Assembly: GCA_016779445.1 (NCBI GenBank)
Contig: JADHNP010000011.1
Location: 1-49,235 of the forward strand
Source of the DNA: Luminiphilus sp.
GTDB taxonomy: Bacteria > Pseudomonadota > Gammaproteobacteria > Pseudomonadales > Halieaceae
Reading direction: 5' to 3'
DNA length: 49,235 bases
Shown here: positions 27,642 to 37,045 of the stretch, piece by piece
How positions within the stretch are numbered: position 1 is the first letter of the stretch
How the letters are laid out: every line of letters starts with the position of its first letter
Notes under the pieces: generated by a model
Databases searched by the model: none
Seen by the model: only the letters and a program-made list of their open reading frames with translations
What the model was told of the DNA's origin: nothing
Made by a program: the position numbers and the translations under genes

Positions 27642-27977
27642 ATGCCAATATATGAATACTGTTGTCAGGATTGTGGTCATCGTTTGGAAGCGATTCAGCG
27701 GCTTGCGGACGCCCCCCTATCCGATTGCCCGGATTGCGGACAATCAAGCCTGAAAAAACAAGTCAGCGCTCCCTCTTTTCGGCTATCTGGGGGAGGTTGG
27801 TATGAGACGGATTTTAAAACCGGCGATAAGAAGAACATTGCTGGTGAGCGCAGTGGTGGGGAGAGTAATGATTCCTCGACCAAAGATGCTGGTAAGAGCG
27901 GGTCGACTGAGACCGCCAAGAAACCTTCTGAAAAGTCAGCCGCACCTGCCAAGAATGATGTGAGCAAGGCGACCTGA
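27642..27977 (+). CDS. FmdB-family zinc-ribbon protein
   Basis: A 111-residue protein. The N-terminal half is the CxxC-CxxC zinc ribbon of the FmdB/regulatory family (MPIYEYCCQDCGHRLE and later DCPDCG). The C-terminal half, about residues 66-111, is a Ser/Lys/Ala-rich disordered tail. The function of the family is not established; the name comes from a gene near an amidase cluster. The gene starts after a GAGGAGGG-like site and is 31 bases before aspS in the same direction, a common arrangement in this class of bacteria. Confidence 0.88.
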   Translation: MPIYEYCCQDCGHRLEAIQRLADAPLSDCPDCGQSSLKKQVSAPSFRLSGGGWYETDFKTGDKKNIAGERSGGESNDSSTKDAGKSGSTETAKKPSEKSAAPAKNDVSKAT

Positions 27978-28008
27978 GCGCGGATACTGAAGAGAAATGG
28001 AGAGGCAC

Positions 28009-29787
28009 ATGCGCAGTCATTATTGCGGCTTGGTCGATGAGAAACTGATAGATGAAACCGTGACTTTGTGTGGTTGGGTAGACCGACGCCGCGATCACGG
28101 TGGCGTGATCTTCCTTGACATGCGAGATCGTGAGGGAGTGGTGCAGGTTGTTTTCGATCCCGATACCGAAGAGCATTTTCAGAAAGCGGATAGTGTCCGC
28201 AGTGAGTTCGTGTTGTGCATTACCGGTCGGGTGCGGGCGCGGACTGAAGCAACTGTTAACCCCGGTATGGCCTCAGGCCGCATAGAGGTGCTTGGGAAAA
28301 CATTGCAAATCCTTAACAGCGCACAAACCCCACCTTTCCCCCTTGATGCCCACCATACTGTGGGAGAAGACGTTCGCCTGAAATATCGTTACATGGATTT
28401 GCGGCGGCCGGACATGCAGCGAAATCTCATCGCGCGCGCCCGTATCACCTCAGCGATCAGACGCTATCTTGATGAACATGGATTTCTCGATATCGAGACA
28501 CCCATCCTTACTCGCGCCACTCCCGAGGGAGCGCGGGACTATCTTGTCCCCAGTCGCACTCAACAAGGCGCTTTTTTTGCGCTTCCCCAGTCACCTCAGC
28601 TGTTTAAACAGCTTTTGATGGTGTCGGGTTTCGATCGTTATTACCAAATTGCGCGTTGCTTCCGCGATGAGGATTTGCGCGCAGACCGGCAGCCAGAATT
28701 CACGCAAATCGATATCGAGACTTCTTTCCTCGACGCTGAAGCAGTTATGTCTATTACCGAGGGACTGGTTTGTCATCTATTTCAGGAGCAACTCAGTGTC
28801 GACCTGGGGGAATTCCCGCGTATGAGTTGGGCCGATGCTATGGAGCGTTACGGCTCTGATAAGCCTGATCTGCGGGTTGAGTGGGAGTTGGTCTCGATTG
28901 ACGATTTAATGACCGAGGTGGATTTTAAGGTTTTTAGCGGCCCAGCGCAGGATCCCGACAGTCGGGTTGCCGCGTTGAGAGTGCCTGGGGGAGCGACGCT
29001 CTCCAGAAAGGAAATTGATGACTACACCCACTTTGTGGGTGTATACGGAGCGCGGGGGCTGGCCTGGATTAAAGTGAATGATCTGACCTCTGGAATAGAA
29101 GGTCTGCAGTCACCGATTATCAAGTTTATGCCCGAGGCGACGGTTTTGCTGCTTCTGGAGCGTCTTGGCGCGCAAGAGGGTGACATTCTATTTTTCGGGG
29201 CTGATAAACGCTCCATCGTAAATGAATCTTTGGGCGCCTTGCGATTAAGAGTCGCAGCTGACCTCGATCAGGTACGAGAAGGATGGGCGCCGCTATGGGT
29301 GGTTGACTTTCCGATGTTCGAACGAGACGACCGAGGTGGGTTAACTGCCTTGCATCACCCCTTCACCGCCCCCTCTTGTTCGATTGAAGCGCTGAAAACC
29401 GATCCGGAATCGGCGCTCTCTCAGGCTTACGATATGGTGTTGAATGGCAGCGAAATTGGTGGCGGCTCTGTGCGGATTCATGATCAGTCAATGCAAACAG
29501 TCGTTTTCGATTTATTGGGCATTGACGAAGAGGAGGCCGAGTCCAAATTTGGTTTTCTGCTCGGAGCCCTGCGACACGGTGCGCCGCCCCACGCGGGACT
29601 CGCATTCGGCCTGGATCGTCTGGTGATGTTGATGGTTGGCGGTCACACCATCAGGGACGTAATTGCATTCCCAAAGACGCAGAGTGCGCAGTGTGTGCTG
29701 ACCGAAGCGCCGGGTATGGTGTCTGATCAGCAGTTGAGGGATCTATCACTCAAGCCGCGGCGACCAGAGCCACAGTCGGGAGCGTAA
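28009..29787 (+). CDS. aspS: Aspartyl-tRNA synthetase
   Basis: A 592-residue class II synthetase. It has an N-terminal OB-fold anticodon-binding domain ([10 protein letters not shown], then [14 protein letters not shown]), a catalytic core with [11 protein letters not shown] and [19 protein letters not shown], a GAD insertion at about residues 285-420, and motif 3 ([13 protein letters not shown]) near the C-terminus. The ATG at 28009 fits the E. coli N-terminus and has a GGAGAGG site; four codons further upstream is another ATG that I reject. Whether the enzyme is discriminating or also charges tRNA-Asn cannot be told from this window, since gatCAB genes are not visible. Confidence 0.96.
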   Translation: MRSHYCGLVDEKLIDETVTLCGWVDRRRDHGGVIFLDMRDREGVVQVVFDPDTEEHFQKADSVRSEFVLCITGRVRARTEATVNPGMASGRIEVLGKTLQILNSAQTPPFPLDAHHTVGEDVRLKYRYMDLRRPDMQRNLIARARITSAIRRYLDEHGFLDIETPILTRATPEGARDYLVPSRTQQGAFFALPQSPQLFKQLLMVSGFDRYYQIARCFRDEDLRADRQPEFTQIDIETSFLDAEAVMSITEGLVCHLFQEQLSVDLGEFPRMSWADAMERYGSDKPDLRVEWELVSIDDLMTEVDFKVFSGPAQDPDSRVAALRVPGGATLSRKEIDDYTHFVGVYGARGLAWIKVNDLTSGIEGLQSPIIKFMPEATVLLLLERLGAQEGDILFFGADKRSIVNESLGALRLRVAADLDQVREGWAPLWVVDFPMFERDDRGGLTALHHPFTAPSCSIEALKTDPESALSQAYDMVLNGSEIGGGSVRIHDQSMQTVVFDLLGIDEEEAESKFGFLLGALRHGAPPHAGLAFGLDRLVMLMVGGHTIRDVIAFPKTQSAQCVLTEAPGMVSDQQLRDLSLKPRRPEPQSGA

Positions 29788-29794
29788 GGGAGCG

Positions 29795-30538
29795 ATGGCT
29801 GGCCATAGCAAATGGGCAAATATCAAGCACCGTAAAGCGGCGCAAGATGCCAAGCGTGGAAAGCTTTTTACCAAATTGATTCGTGAGCTCGTTGTGTCGG
29901 CCAGAGCCGGTGGCCCGGTTGCAGAGGATAATCCTCGCCTTCGCGCTGCGGTGGATAAAGCCCTAGGTGCCAACATGAAGCGCGATACGATCGATAACGC
30001 GATCGCACGCGGAGCAGGGACCAATGACGCCGACAACATGGAAGAGCTCACATATGAGGGTTATGCGCCGGGTGGGGTGGCCGTTCTGGTTGAAGTAATG
30101 ACGGATAATCGGAATCGGTCGGTCGCAGAGGTTCGTCACGCTTTCACTAAGCGCGGCGGAAATTTGGGCACCGACGGATCGGTTGCTTACTTGTTCTCAA
30201 GGACAGGACTCATTCAGTTTGCCCCCGGAGCTGATGAAGACGCGATCATGGAGATTGCCCTCGAATCGGGGGCAGAAGACGTTGTCACGGACTCCGATGG
30301 AGCGGTCGATGTGCTGACTCAGTGGGAGAGCGTTACGGATATCCGCGACGCGCTCCTTGGCGCCGGACTTACGCCATTGCAGGCCGAGGTGACGATGCTG
30401 CCCAGTACGGCGGTTACGTTGGATGAGGAAAACGCGCCGGCGGTGATGGAGTTGATCGATATGTTGGAAGATCTGGATGATGTGCAAAATGTCTATTCCA
30501 ACGCTGATATTCCGGAATCTGTGTTGACCAGCCTATAA
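29795..30538 (+). CDS. yebC: YebC/PmpR family transcription/translation factor
   Basis: A 247-residue cytoplasmic protein that begins with the family signature [22 protein letters not shown] (first 20 residues diagnostic). YebC proteins were described as DNA-binding regulators, and more recent work on the family links them to translation of proline-rich stretches. It lies 7 bases after aspS and precedes ruvC, the usual gammaproteobacterial order. Length is standard. Confidence 0.95.
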   Translation: MAGHSKWANIKHRKAAQDAKRGKLFTKLIRELVVSARAGGPVAEDNPRLRAAVDKALGANMKRDTIDNAIARGAGTNDADNMEELTYEGYAPGGVAVLVEVMTDNRNRSVAEVRHAFTKRGGNLGTDGSVAYLFSRTGLIQFAPGADEDAIMEIALESGAEDVVTDSDGAVDVLTQWESVTDIRDALLGAGLTPLQAEVTMLPSTAVTLDEENAPAVMELIDMLEDLDDVQNVYSNADIPESVLTSL

Positions 30539-30594
30539 ATGACGTTTGTCACGTAATCGTTCACACTAATCGCTCTTTTTGGCCGGTTGCCAGC

Positions 30595-31113
30595 ATGACA
30601 ACTATTCTCGGGGTTGACCCCGGATCCCGCAAAACGGGCTTCGGCATTGTTCGTGTCGAGGAAGGACGTTCTATTTATGTCGCCAGTGGCACGATTCGGC
30701 TTCCGGTAAAGGAGACGCTGGCCGCACGTTTGAGTGTGTTGTTCGACTCATTGATAGAGATCATTGATACCTACAACCCAACAGAAGGGGTGATAGAGCA
30801 GGTATTTATGGCAAAAAGTGCCGACTCTGCGCTCAAATTAGGTCACGCGAGAGGCGCGGCAATGGTGGCCTGTGTGACCAAGGGGTTACTTGTGCACGAA
30901 TATGCCGCGCGTCAGATCAAACAATCCGTTGTCGGTACGGGTGCCGCCACAAAGCAGCAGGTGCAGCACATGGTGACAGCTCTGTTGGGATTATCTGAGG
31001 CGCCTGCAGAGGATGCCGCTGATGGTCTGGCTGCAGCACTGTGTCACTGTCATACGGCGGGCCTGTCAGCCGCGCTCTCCGCGAGCGGCTTCAGGGCGGG
31101 CCGGTTGAGGTAG
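30595..31113 (+). CDS. ruvC: Holliday junction resolvase RuvC
   Basis: A 172-residue endonuclease that cuts Holliday junctions together with RuvAB. The acidic catalytic residues are visible in ILGVDPGS (D7), GVIEQVFM (Glu near residue 66) and EDAADGLAAAL (two Asp near residues 139-142). The gene is intact and follows yebC with a 56-base gap, in which I see no clear terminator or promoter. RuvA starts nine bases after its stop. Confidence 0.96.
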   Translation: MTTILGVDPGSRKTGFGIVRVEEGRSIYVASGTIRLPVKETLAARLSVLFDSLIEIIDTYNPTEGVIEQVFMAKSADSALKLGHARGAAMVACVTKGLLVHEYAARQIKQSVVGTGAATKQQVQHMVTALLGLSEAPAEDAADGLAAALCHCHTAGLSAALSASGFRAGRLR

Positions 31114-31122
31114 AGTGGTGTC

Positions 31123-31749
31123 ATGATTGGACAAATTCGCGGCAAGCTTATCGGAAAGCAGGCGCCAGATATTTTGGTCGAGGTGGGCGGTATCGGCTAT
31201 GAGATCCAGGTGCCCATGACAACCTTGTACCTACTTCCTGAGCTTGGTCAGGAAGTAGTGCTGCTAACCCATTTTGTAGTGCGAGAGGATGCACAGCTGC
31301 TCTATGGTTTTATAGAGCCGGTTGACCGTCGACTTTTTCGTGAGTTGATCAAAGTGAGCGGTGTGGGTCCCCGGCTTGCGCTGACATTACTTTCGGGCAT
31401 GGATGCAGCCGATTTCGCGCGCTGTTTGCAGCGCGATGATGTTGCTGCGCTGGTAGCATTGCCCGGTGTTGGACGGAAAACCGCAGAGCGTTTACTGGTA
31501 GAGATGCGAGATAAGGCAGGTGACTGGCTTGATGAATTGTCACCGGGAGTCAAGGTTGCTGCAGCGCCAGTTCATCAGGATGTCGCGGGAGTTGATCAGC
31601 GTTTAGAGGCAGAACACGCATTGGTTTCTCTGGGGTTTAAGCTTACTGAGGCAGCAAAGTTGATTGCCAGCGTTGACGCGCCAGACGAGGCTTCTACCGA
31701 GGAGTTGATCCGCCTGGCTCTGCGTCTGGCGGGCGGCAACAAGGGGTGA
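31123..31749 (+). CDS. ruvA: Holliday junction branch migration protein RuvA
   Basis: A 208-residue protein that binds the four-way junction as a tetramer and loads RuvB. It has an N-terminal OB domain (MIGQIRGKLIGKQAP), two helix-hairpin-helix motifs (VSGVGPRLALTLLS and LPGVGRKTAERLLVEM) and a C-terminal RuvB-contacting domain ending in a helical segment rich in Leu/Ala. It precedes ruvB by 22 bases. Confidence 0.96.
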   Translation: MIGQIRGKLIGKQAPDILVEVGGIGYEIQVPMTTLYLLPELGQEVVLLTHFVVREDAQLLYGFIEPVDRRLFRELIKVSGVGPRLALTLLSGMDAADFARCLQRDDVAALVALPGVGRKTAERLLVEMRDKAGDWLDELSPGVKVAAAPVHQDVAGVDQRLEAEHALVSLGFKLTEAAKLIASVDAPDEASTEELIRLALRLAGGNKG

Positions 31750-31771
31750 AGTGTCGGGTTGAGGACGTGGC

Positions 31772-32824
31772 ATGGTGATTGAAACGGATCGGTTGGTAGC
31801 GACCAGTGCACCCGAGAGGGGTGATGAGGTGATGGATCGCGCAATACGACCGCGTCGGTTGGCTGACTATATCGGTCAGCGTGTCGTTCGGGAGCAGATG
31901 GAGATTTTTCTTTCCGCCGCTCGCGGGCGCGGGGAGCCACTTGACCACACTTTAATTTTTGGGCCGCCCGGGTTGGGCAAAACGACATTGGCGAGCATTG
32001 TTGCAGAAGAGATGGGTGTGCAACTGAGGGCCACGAGTGGTCCAGTGTTAGAAAAAGCGGGCGACGTTGCCGCGTTGATGACGAATCTTGAACCCGGTGA
32101 TGTCTTATTTATTGATGAGATCCACCGTTTGAGTCCGTATGTCGAGGAAATTCTCTACCCCGCTATGGAGGACTTTCAGCTCGACATCATGATTGGTGAA
32201 GGCCCGGCAGCAAGATCTATCAAACTTGATTTACCTCCTTTTACACTGGTGGGAGCTACCACGCGTGCGGGGTTGCTCACATCCCCTCTACGAGACCGCT
32301 TCGGGATTGTTCAGCGATTGGAGTTTTACGACGCGTCTGAGCTCGGTGAAATTGTAAAACGCGCGGCAGGCATTCTGAAAATCCCGATCGAGAATTCGGG
32401 GTCAGCAGCCATAGCTCGTCGCTCTAGAGGTACGCCTCGCATTGCTAACAGGTTACTGCGGCGCGTACGAGATTATGCTGAGGTAAAAGCGGACGGTGCA
32501 GTCACAGGCCCGGTGGCTGAGGCTGCATTGGATATGTTGAGTGTCGACGCGCAAGGTTTTGACCACTTGGATCGCCGCTTGCTGCTAATGATGATTGAAA
32601 AGTTTGATGGCGGGCCAGTGGGTGTAGATAGTTTGGCGGCAGCACTATCGGAGGAGCGAGGTACGATCGAGGATGTGCTGGAGCCCTTTCTAATCCAGCA
32701 AGGATTCATCCTCCGGACACCAAGGGGCCGCATAGCGACTCGCCATGCTTACGCGCATTTTGGCATACCCTTTCAGGGTTCGGCCGCAGAAACCCTCACC
32801 CTCGATCTGGAAGAGCCGACATGA
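31772..32824 (+). CDS. ruvB: Holliday junction branch migration ATPase RuvB
   Basis: A 350-residue AAA+ motor. Walker A is GPPGLGKT at residues 64-71, Walker B is FIDEIHRL near residue 115, and the sensor/arginine-finger region contains [20 protein letters not shown]-terminal winged helix contacts DNA. A GAGGA site precedes the ATG. The stop overlaps the ybgC start by four bases, so the ruv genes and the tol cluster form one transcriptional run. Confidence 0.97.
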   Translation: MVIETDRLVATSAPERGDEVMDRAIRPRRLADYIGQRVVREQMEIFLSAARGRGEPLDHTLIFGPPGLGKTTLASIVAEEMGVQLRATSGPVLEKAGDVAALMTNLEPGDVLFIDEIHRLSPYVEEILYPAMEDFQLDIMIGEGPAARSIKLDLPPFTLVGATTRAGLLTSPLRDRFGIVQRLEFYDASELGEIVKRAAGILKIPIENSGSAAIARRSRGTPRIANRLLRRVRDYAEVKADGAVTGPVAEAALDMLSVDAQGFDHLDRRLLLMMIEKFDGGPVGVDSLAAALSEERGTIEDVLEPFLIQQGFILRTPRGRIATRHAYAHFGIPFQGSAAETLTLDLEEPT

Positions 32825-33246
32825 CTGGGGAATTTTCCCTGCCAATTCGGGTCTATATTGAGGATACCGACGCAGGGGGCATTGTTTATTACGTCAACTA
32901 TTTAAAATTTCTCGAGCGCGCCCGGACGGAGTTTATGCGTTCTCTGGGTGTTCATCGTGCCGCGTTAACTGATGATGGCCGGATATTTGTTGTGTCCCAG
33001 TTGTCTGTCAGTTATCTGCTGCCAGCGAAATTAGATGACGAAATTGTGGTAACTGCACTCGCCCATAAAGTAGGGGGCGCGACCATCGATTTTACCCAGA
33101 CGGTTCGCCGCACCGACCAATTACTACTGAAGGCCGAAGTCAAAGTCGCGTGTGTTGATCAGGCTTCGGGCCGGCCGCGTCGACTTGGGAGTAGCATCAG
33201 AGAGCGGTTGCTGGCCGCAACAAAAATCGAAAAGGATGAGGTATGA
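32821..33246 (+). CDS. ybgC: Acyl-CoA thioesterase of the Tol-Pal cluster
   Basis: A 141-residue hotdog-fold thioesterase. The active-site motif [20 protein letters not shown] near residues 13-32 contains the catalytic Asp. YbgC is always found beside tol genes and has been linked to phospholipid metabolism in E. coli; its exact substrate is not settled. It overlaps ruvB and tolQ by four bases each. Confidence 0.95.
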   Translation: MTGEFSLPIRVYIEDTDAGGIVYYVNYLKFLERARTEFMRSLGVHRAALTDDGRIFVVSQLSVSYLLPAKLDDEIVVTALAHKVGGATIDFTQTVRRTDQLLLKAEVKVACVDQASGRPRRLGSSIRERLLAATKIEKDEV

Positions 33247-33953
33247 CGCAGGAGCTCGGTTTGTTGGAACTGGTTCTGGGAGCCAGTGTATTGGTACAGA
33301 TTGTCATGCTGATCTTAGTGGTGGCTTCGACTGCCTCTTGGTTTCTGATCATTCAGCAGACCATGTTGATGCGCCGGACGGACGATGAGCTTCTCTCGTT
33401 TGAGGAACGATTCTGGTCGGGGATCGACCTCGCGCAGCTGTATCGAGAGGGGAATCAGGCTGTTGCAGATGGCCAATTACCGACGGGAGTGGAAAGTCTT
33501 TTTCGCGCCGGGTTCAAGGAGTTTTCGCGGCTATCGCAACAGTCCGATATTGATGCCGACGCTATGTTGGAAGGATCGCGACGTGCAATGAAAGTTGCGT
33601 TGATGCGAGAGACAGACCGCATTGAGCAGCACTTGCCGTTCTTGGCGTCAGTGGGTTCTACCAGCCCCTATATCGGTCTTTTTGGGACTGTCTGGGGCAT
33701 TATGCACTCATTCAGAGGGTTGGCGAACGCGACACAGGCCACGCTGGCAACGGTTGCCCCAGGAATCTCGGAGGCGCTGATCGCTACTGCCATGGGCCTT
33801 TTTGCTGCGATTCCCGCGGTACTGGCGTACAACAAACTTGCTGCGCGCAGCGACGTGCTATTGAATCGTTATGAGACCTTTGTGGACGAATTTTCGGGCA
33901 TTCTTCAGCGGCAAGCCTACGCCTTGAGAGCACAACAGGGGCAGAGGCGGTGA
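33243..33953 (+). CDS. tolQ: Tol-Pal system proton-channel subunit TolQ
   Basis: A 236-residue inner-membrane protein of the ExbB/MotA family. Three membrane segments are visible at about residues 17-38, 130-150 and 168-190, with the SVGSTSPYIGLFGTVWGIMHSF segment entering the second. With TolR it forms the proton-motive motor that energises TolA during cell constriction. It overlaps ybgC and tolR by four bases each. Confidence 0.96.
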   Translation: MTQELGLLELVLGASVLVQIVMLILVVASTASWFLIIQQTMLMRRTDDELLSFEERFWSGIDLAQLYREGNQAVADGQLPTGVESLFRAGFKEFSRLSQQSDIDADAMLEGSRRAMKVALMRETDRIEQHLPFLASVGSTSPYIGLFGTVWGIMHSFRGLANATQATLATVAPGISEALIATAMGLFAAIPAVLAYNKLAARSDVLLNRYETFVDEFSGILQRQAYALRAQQGQRR

Positions 33954-34375
33954 GCGTGCGAAGGCGGCGCATGTTGGCAGAGATCAATGTTGTGCCATAC
34001 ATCGACGTGATGTTGGTGCTGCTGGTGATTTTTATGGTGACTGCCCCCATGTTGATGCAGGGGGTAGAAGTGAATTTACCCGAGGCGCAAGCAGCACCTG
34101 TCGCAAATCAGGACGCCGAACCCCTCATCGTTTCAATCAATGACCGCGGACAACTCTTTTTAAACCTTGGGGTCGACGACAAGCAGTCGCTGGAGCTTGC
34201 GACTATTCGTCGCCGCGTCGCCGCGGTATTGAGGCGGACGCCGGATAAACCCGTACTGGTCTGGGGAGATAAGCAGGTGGCTTATGGCGATGTGGTCTTG
34301 TTGATGACGGCGCTGCAGGAGGCAGGGGCGCCCTCAGTGGGTCTAGTGACTGAAAACCCCGCAGATAACGGATGA
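33950..34375 (+). CDS. tolR: Tol-Pal system proton-channel subunit TolR
   Basis: A 141-residue single-pass membrane protein of the ExbD/TolR family. The proton-pathway aspartate is in the membrane segment starting VPYIDVMLVLLVIFM. The start is GTG at 33950, overlapping the tolQ stop as GTGA. A later ATG (residue 8) would shorten the cytoplasmic tail by seven residues and cannot be excluded. The periplasmic domain (about residues 40-141) is of normal size. Confidence 0.94.
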   Translation: MSVRRRRMLAEINVVPYIDVMLVLLVIFMVTAPMLMQGVEVNLPEAQAAPVANQDAEPLIVSINDRGQLFLNLGVDDKQSLELATIRRRVAAVLRRTPDKPVLVWGDKQVAYGDVVLLMTALQEAGAPSVGLVTENPADNG

Positions 34376-35091
34376 CAGCAGACCGGCTACTTTTCGTTGG
34401 GTTTCCAACACTATTGTCGTTGTTACTCCACATCGTAGTGGCGTCGCTTTTGTTTTTGCGGTGGTCTGGGCCGACGGAGGTCGTGGCATCGGTGCCCGTC
34501 GCGCTTCCGATTCAGGCGACGATTGTGAGAACAGAAACTGCAAAGGCAACCAGTAAACCTAAGCCAAAAGCCAAACCAAAACCGAAACCAAAACCGAAAC
34601 CCGCGGAGATTCCGACGACCAAGCCAGAACCACCGCCGATAGCCGACACTCCGCAACCGAAGGCCGCCGAACCGACTCCCGCAGAGGAAATTGCGTTGCA
34701 AATGGATGCGGAACAGCTGGCTGCGGTAACCCGTGAGGAATTGACGTCCCTCATTGATGCGGAACAAGCCGCGTCTGGAGCGCTAGAACCCTCTCTCCGC
34801 GACGTGGTGGCAGCGACTATTCAGGCGGCAGTGATCAGTCGATGGACCCGGCCCCCTAGTGCCCGTAACGGCATGGTTTCAATATTGTCGATACAATTGG
34901 TGCCTACGGGAGAAGTAGTCGGTGTTGGGGTCATTCAATCCAGTGGTAACACGGCGTTTGATCGCAGTGCAATGACAGCGGTCGAGCGTGCCGGACGTTT
35001 CCCCGAAATCGCAAAGGTGGACAATCGGACCTTTGAGGCGAACTTTCGTCGGTTTCAATTGATATTCAAGCCCGAGGATTTGAGGTACTAA
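34372..35091 (+). CDS. tolA: TolA, short form with Lys-Pro repeat
   Basis: A 239-residue protein. An N-terminal membrane anchor (about residues 10-30) is followed by a Lys-Pro repeat region (about residues 62-85) and a C-terminal TolA/TonB-C-like domain (about residues 145-239). Position between tolR and tolB identifies it as TolA, which links the inner-membrane motor to Pal. E. coli TolA is 421 residues and has a long alanine-rich helix as domain II; here that helix is replaced by a short Lys-Pro and acidic linker that resembles TonB. The TolA-like C-terminal domain includes [16 protein letters not shown]. It overlaps tolR by four bases. Confidence 0.9.
   Translation: MTADRLLFVGFPTLLSLLLHIVVASLLFLRWSGPTEVVASVPVALPIQATIVRTETAKATSKPKPKAKPKPKPKPKPAEIPTTKPEPPPIADTPQPKAAEPTPAEEIALQMDAEQLAAVTREELTSLIDAEQAASGALEPSLRDVVAATIQAAVISRWTRPPSARNGMVSILSIQLVPTGEVVGVGVIQSSGNTAFDRSAMTAVERAGRFPEIAKVDNRTFEANFRRFQLIFKPEDLRY
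34561..34601 (+). repeat. 12-base tandem repeat encoding Lys-Pro repeats in tolA
   Basis: Two perfect copies of AAACCAAAACCG (34573-34596) are followed by a partial third and preceded by a diverged copy. Each unit is four codons of Lys-Pro-Lys-Pro. Being in whole codons, copy-number change would lengthen or shorten the linker without a frameshift. Confidence 0.8.
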
Positions 35092-35093
35092 AA

Positions 35094-36383
35094 ATGCTCA
35101 TGAGAAATTTCTTGGCCCTCCTGCTGGGGGTATATGTATCGTCCGTTTCAGCAGAGCTGCAGATTGAAATTAATCAGGGTGTGGAGAATCCGACTCCCGT
35201 GGCAATTGTCCCGTTTGCCTGGCAAGGCGTAGGAGCGGCGCCGGAGGATGTTGCTCAGATTGTCGACTCGGACCTGGCGCGCAGTGGTCAGTTTTCGCCG
35301 GTCAGTCGGCGAGATATGCTTGGCTTCCCAAGCCGTGAATCAGAACTGTATTACCGGGATTGGCGCGCGATTTCTGCAGAGTATGTGCTTATTGGCAGAG
35401 TTAGTGTTGGGGCCCAGGCCAGAATCGACTTTCAGCTGTTCGATGTTACCCGGCAGGCAGCGGTGGAGTCGGGCACGGTGACAGGCCCGGTGAGTGAGTT
35501 ACGCATGTTGGCGCATCGCGTGTCCGATCAGGTCTATGAAACGCTCTCGGGTATACCCGGAGCGTTTGCCACTCGTCTGCTTTATGTGTCCGTAACCCGC
35601 AATCCTGAAGGCAAAGACTTTTATCGTCTCACGCTCGCCGATGCCGATGGCAGGCGTCCGATCGTCTTACTGGAGGGGCGTGATCCCATTCTCTCCCCGA
35701 CGTGGTCTCCAGACGGTCGCGAGATCGCTTATGTCTCTTTTGAGACCTCTCGGCCGGCCATTTACAGACAAAATCTCCTGACTGGCCGGCGAGAGCAGCT
35801 CACCAATTTCAAGGGCTTAAACAATTCACCGGCATGGTCACCGGATGGCAACAGTATGGCTTTGGTGCTCTCAAAGGATGGAAACCCAGACATCTATATT
35901 CTCAATCTGTCCAGCCGTTCGCTGACTCGATTAACACGTCATTTTGCGATTGATACCGAACCCACCTGGATGCCTGATGGGAAGTCTCTGTTGTTTACCT
36001 CTGATCGTGGAGGGCGACCACAGATTTATCGTTATGACTTAAGAACAAAAAAAATAGTTCGAGTGACGTTTGAGGGGCCTTACAACGCGAGAGCCAGAGT
36101 TGCTCAGGACGGCCGAAATGTTGCGATGGTGCATCAGCGGGACGGGCGATACCACATTGCGGTGTTCGACTTGGTGACCGACCGGTTGACAGTGCTGACT
36201 GAGACAAGCCTAGATGAAAGCCCGAGTATTGCCCCAAATGGGTCAATCGTCCTTTACGCTACCAAGCGCGGCGAAGAAAGCATTCTGGGTGCCGTTGCTG
36301 TGGATGGCGGCGTCAGATTCAGCTTGCCCTCGCGCGAGGGGAGTGTGCAGGAGCCTGCTTGGTCTCCATATGTGACACCTTGA
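35094..36383 (+). CDS. tolB: Tol-Pal system beta-propeller protein TolB
   Basis: A 429-residue periplasmic protein. A signal peptide (about residues 1-21, ending VSSVSA) is followed by an N-terminal alpha/beta domain and a six-bladed propeller with repeated PxWSPDG motifs ([40 protein letters not shown]). TolB binds Pal and is released when TolA engages. A GAGG site precedes the ATG at 35094; a second in-frame ATG is two codons later. Two bases separate it from tolA. A gap of about 100 bases follows before pal. Confidence 0.96.
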   Translation: MLMRNFLALLLGVYVSSVSAELQIEINQGVENPTPVAIVPFAWQGVGAAPEDVAQIVDSDLARSGQFSPVSRRDMLGFPSRESELYYRDWRAISAEYVLIGRVSVGAQARIDFQLFDVTRQAAVESGTVTGPVSELRMLAHRVSDQVYETLSGIPGAFATRLLYVSVTRNPEGKDFYRLTLADADGRRPIVLLEGRDPILSPTWSPDGREIAYVSFETSRPAIYRQNLLTGRREQLTNFKGLNNSPAWSPDGNSMALVLSKDGNPDIYILNLSSRSLTRLTRHFAIDTEPTWMPDGKSLLFTSDRGGRPQIYRYDLRTKKIVRVTFEGPYNARARVAQDGRNVAMVHQRDGRYHIAVFDLVTDRLTVLTETSLDESPSIAPNGSIVLYATKRGEESILGAVAVDGGVRFSLPSREGSVQEPAWSPYVTP

Positions 36384-36485
36384 GTTTTGGCGTAATTTTT
36401 TTACTCAGGGCAGAGGAAAATAAAGTAGTTATGCGCTACATTAGACGCATCTTAGTTTCCAAACACTGGGGAAAGGGTAAGGACC

Positions 36486-37031
36486 ATGAAAAACGCAACG
36501 CTTTACACAAAGTGGTTAGGGCTGGTTTTCGCATCACTGATTCTGGCAGCTTGTTCCGGTAACGACACCAAGGAGCAAGAGGCGGCGGCTGCAGCTGCCG
36601 CAGCTTCCGCTGAGCAGGCAGCTCAGGAGGCTGCCGCACAGGAGGCGGCGCAACAGCAAGCAGAGGCTGAGGCAGCCGCAGGCCAGAGAGAAACCGAAGC
36701 TGCGGCGGCTGCGGCGGGGACCGTTTTTTACTTTAATTTTGACAGCTCGTCTTTGACTGACGAAGCGCGTGCTCAGGTTGATGCTCACGTAGCAGCAATG
36801 CAGGGAAATAACGACAGTATCCGTTTAGAGGGCCACACTGACGAGCGAGGCACGCGGGAATATAACTTGGCTCTGGGCGAACGTCGCGCCAATGCAGTCA
36901 GAGACTATATGGTAGCCAACGGCGTACCAAGCTACCGAATAGAGACGGTGAGTTACGGCGAGGAAAACCCAGTGGCTTATGGCTCGGGGGAGAGTAATTG
37001 GCAGCAGAACCGTCGCGTTGAGCTCAAATAA
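36486..37031 (+). CDS. pal: Peptidoglycan-associated lipoprotein Pal with long Ala/Gln/Glu linker
   Basis: A 181-residue outer-membrane lipoprotein. The lipobox LILAACSG places the lipidated cysteine at C23. Residues about 31-77 form an Ala/Glu/Gln-rich stretch likely to be a helical or coiled linker. The OmpA-like peptidoglycan-binding domain follows, with FYFNFDSSSL and the TDERGTREYN region that holds the diaminopimelate-binding Asp and Arg. Pal tethers the outer membrane to the wall and is moved by Tol to the division site. E. coli Pal has a shorter, less biased linker. An AAGGACC site precedes the ATG. Confidence 0.96.
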   Translation: MKNATLYTKWLGLVFASLILAACSGNDTKEQEAAAAAAAASAEQAAQEAAAQEAAQQQAEAEAAAGQRETEAAAAAAGTVFYFNFDSSSLTDEARAQVDAHVAAMQGNNDSIRLEGHTDERGTREYNLALGERRANAVRDYMVANGVPSYRIETVSYGEENPVAYGSGESNWQQNRRVELK

Positions 37032-37045
37032 CTGAGGAAAAGACT

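Noticed and set aside
34561-34610. Repetitive DNA that might suggest a CRISPR or other repeat array
   Set aside because: The 12-base units are contiguous, in frame and encode Lys-Pro in TolA; there are no spacers.
36431-36450. ATGCG/CGCAT inverted repeat before pal as a regulatory hairpin
   Set aside because: Only five base pairs with a ten-base loop and no other support; it may occur by chance.
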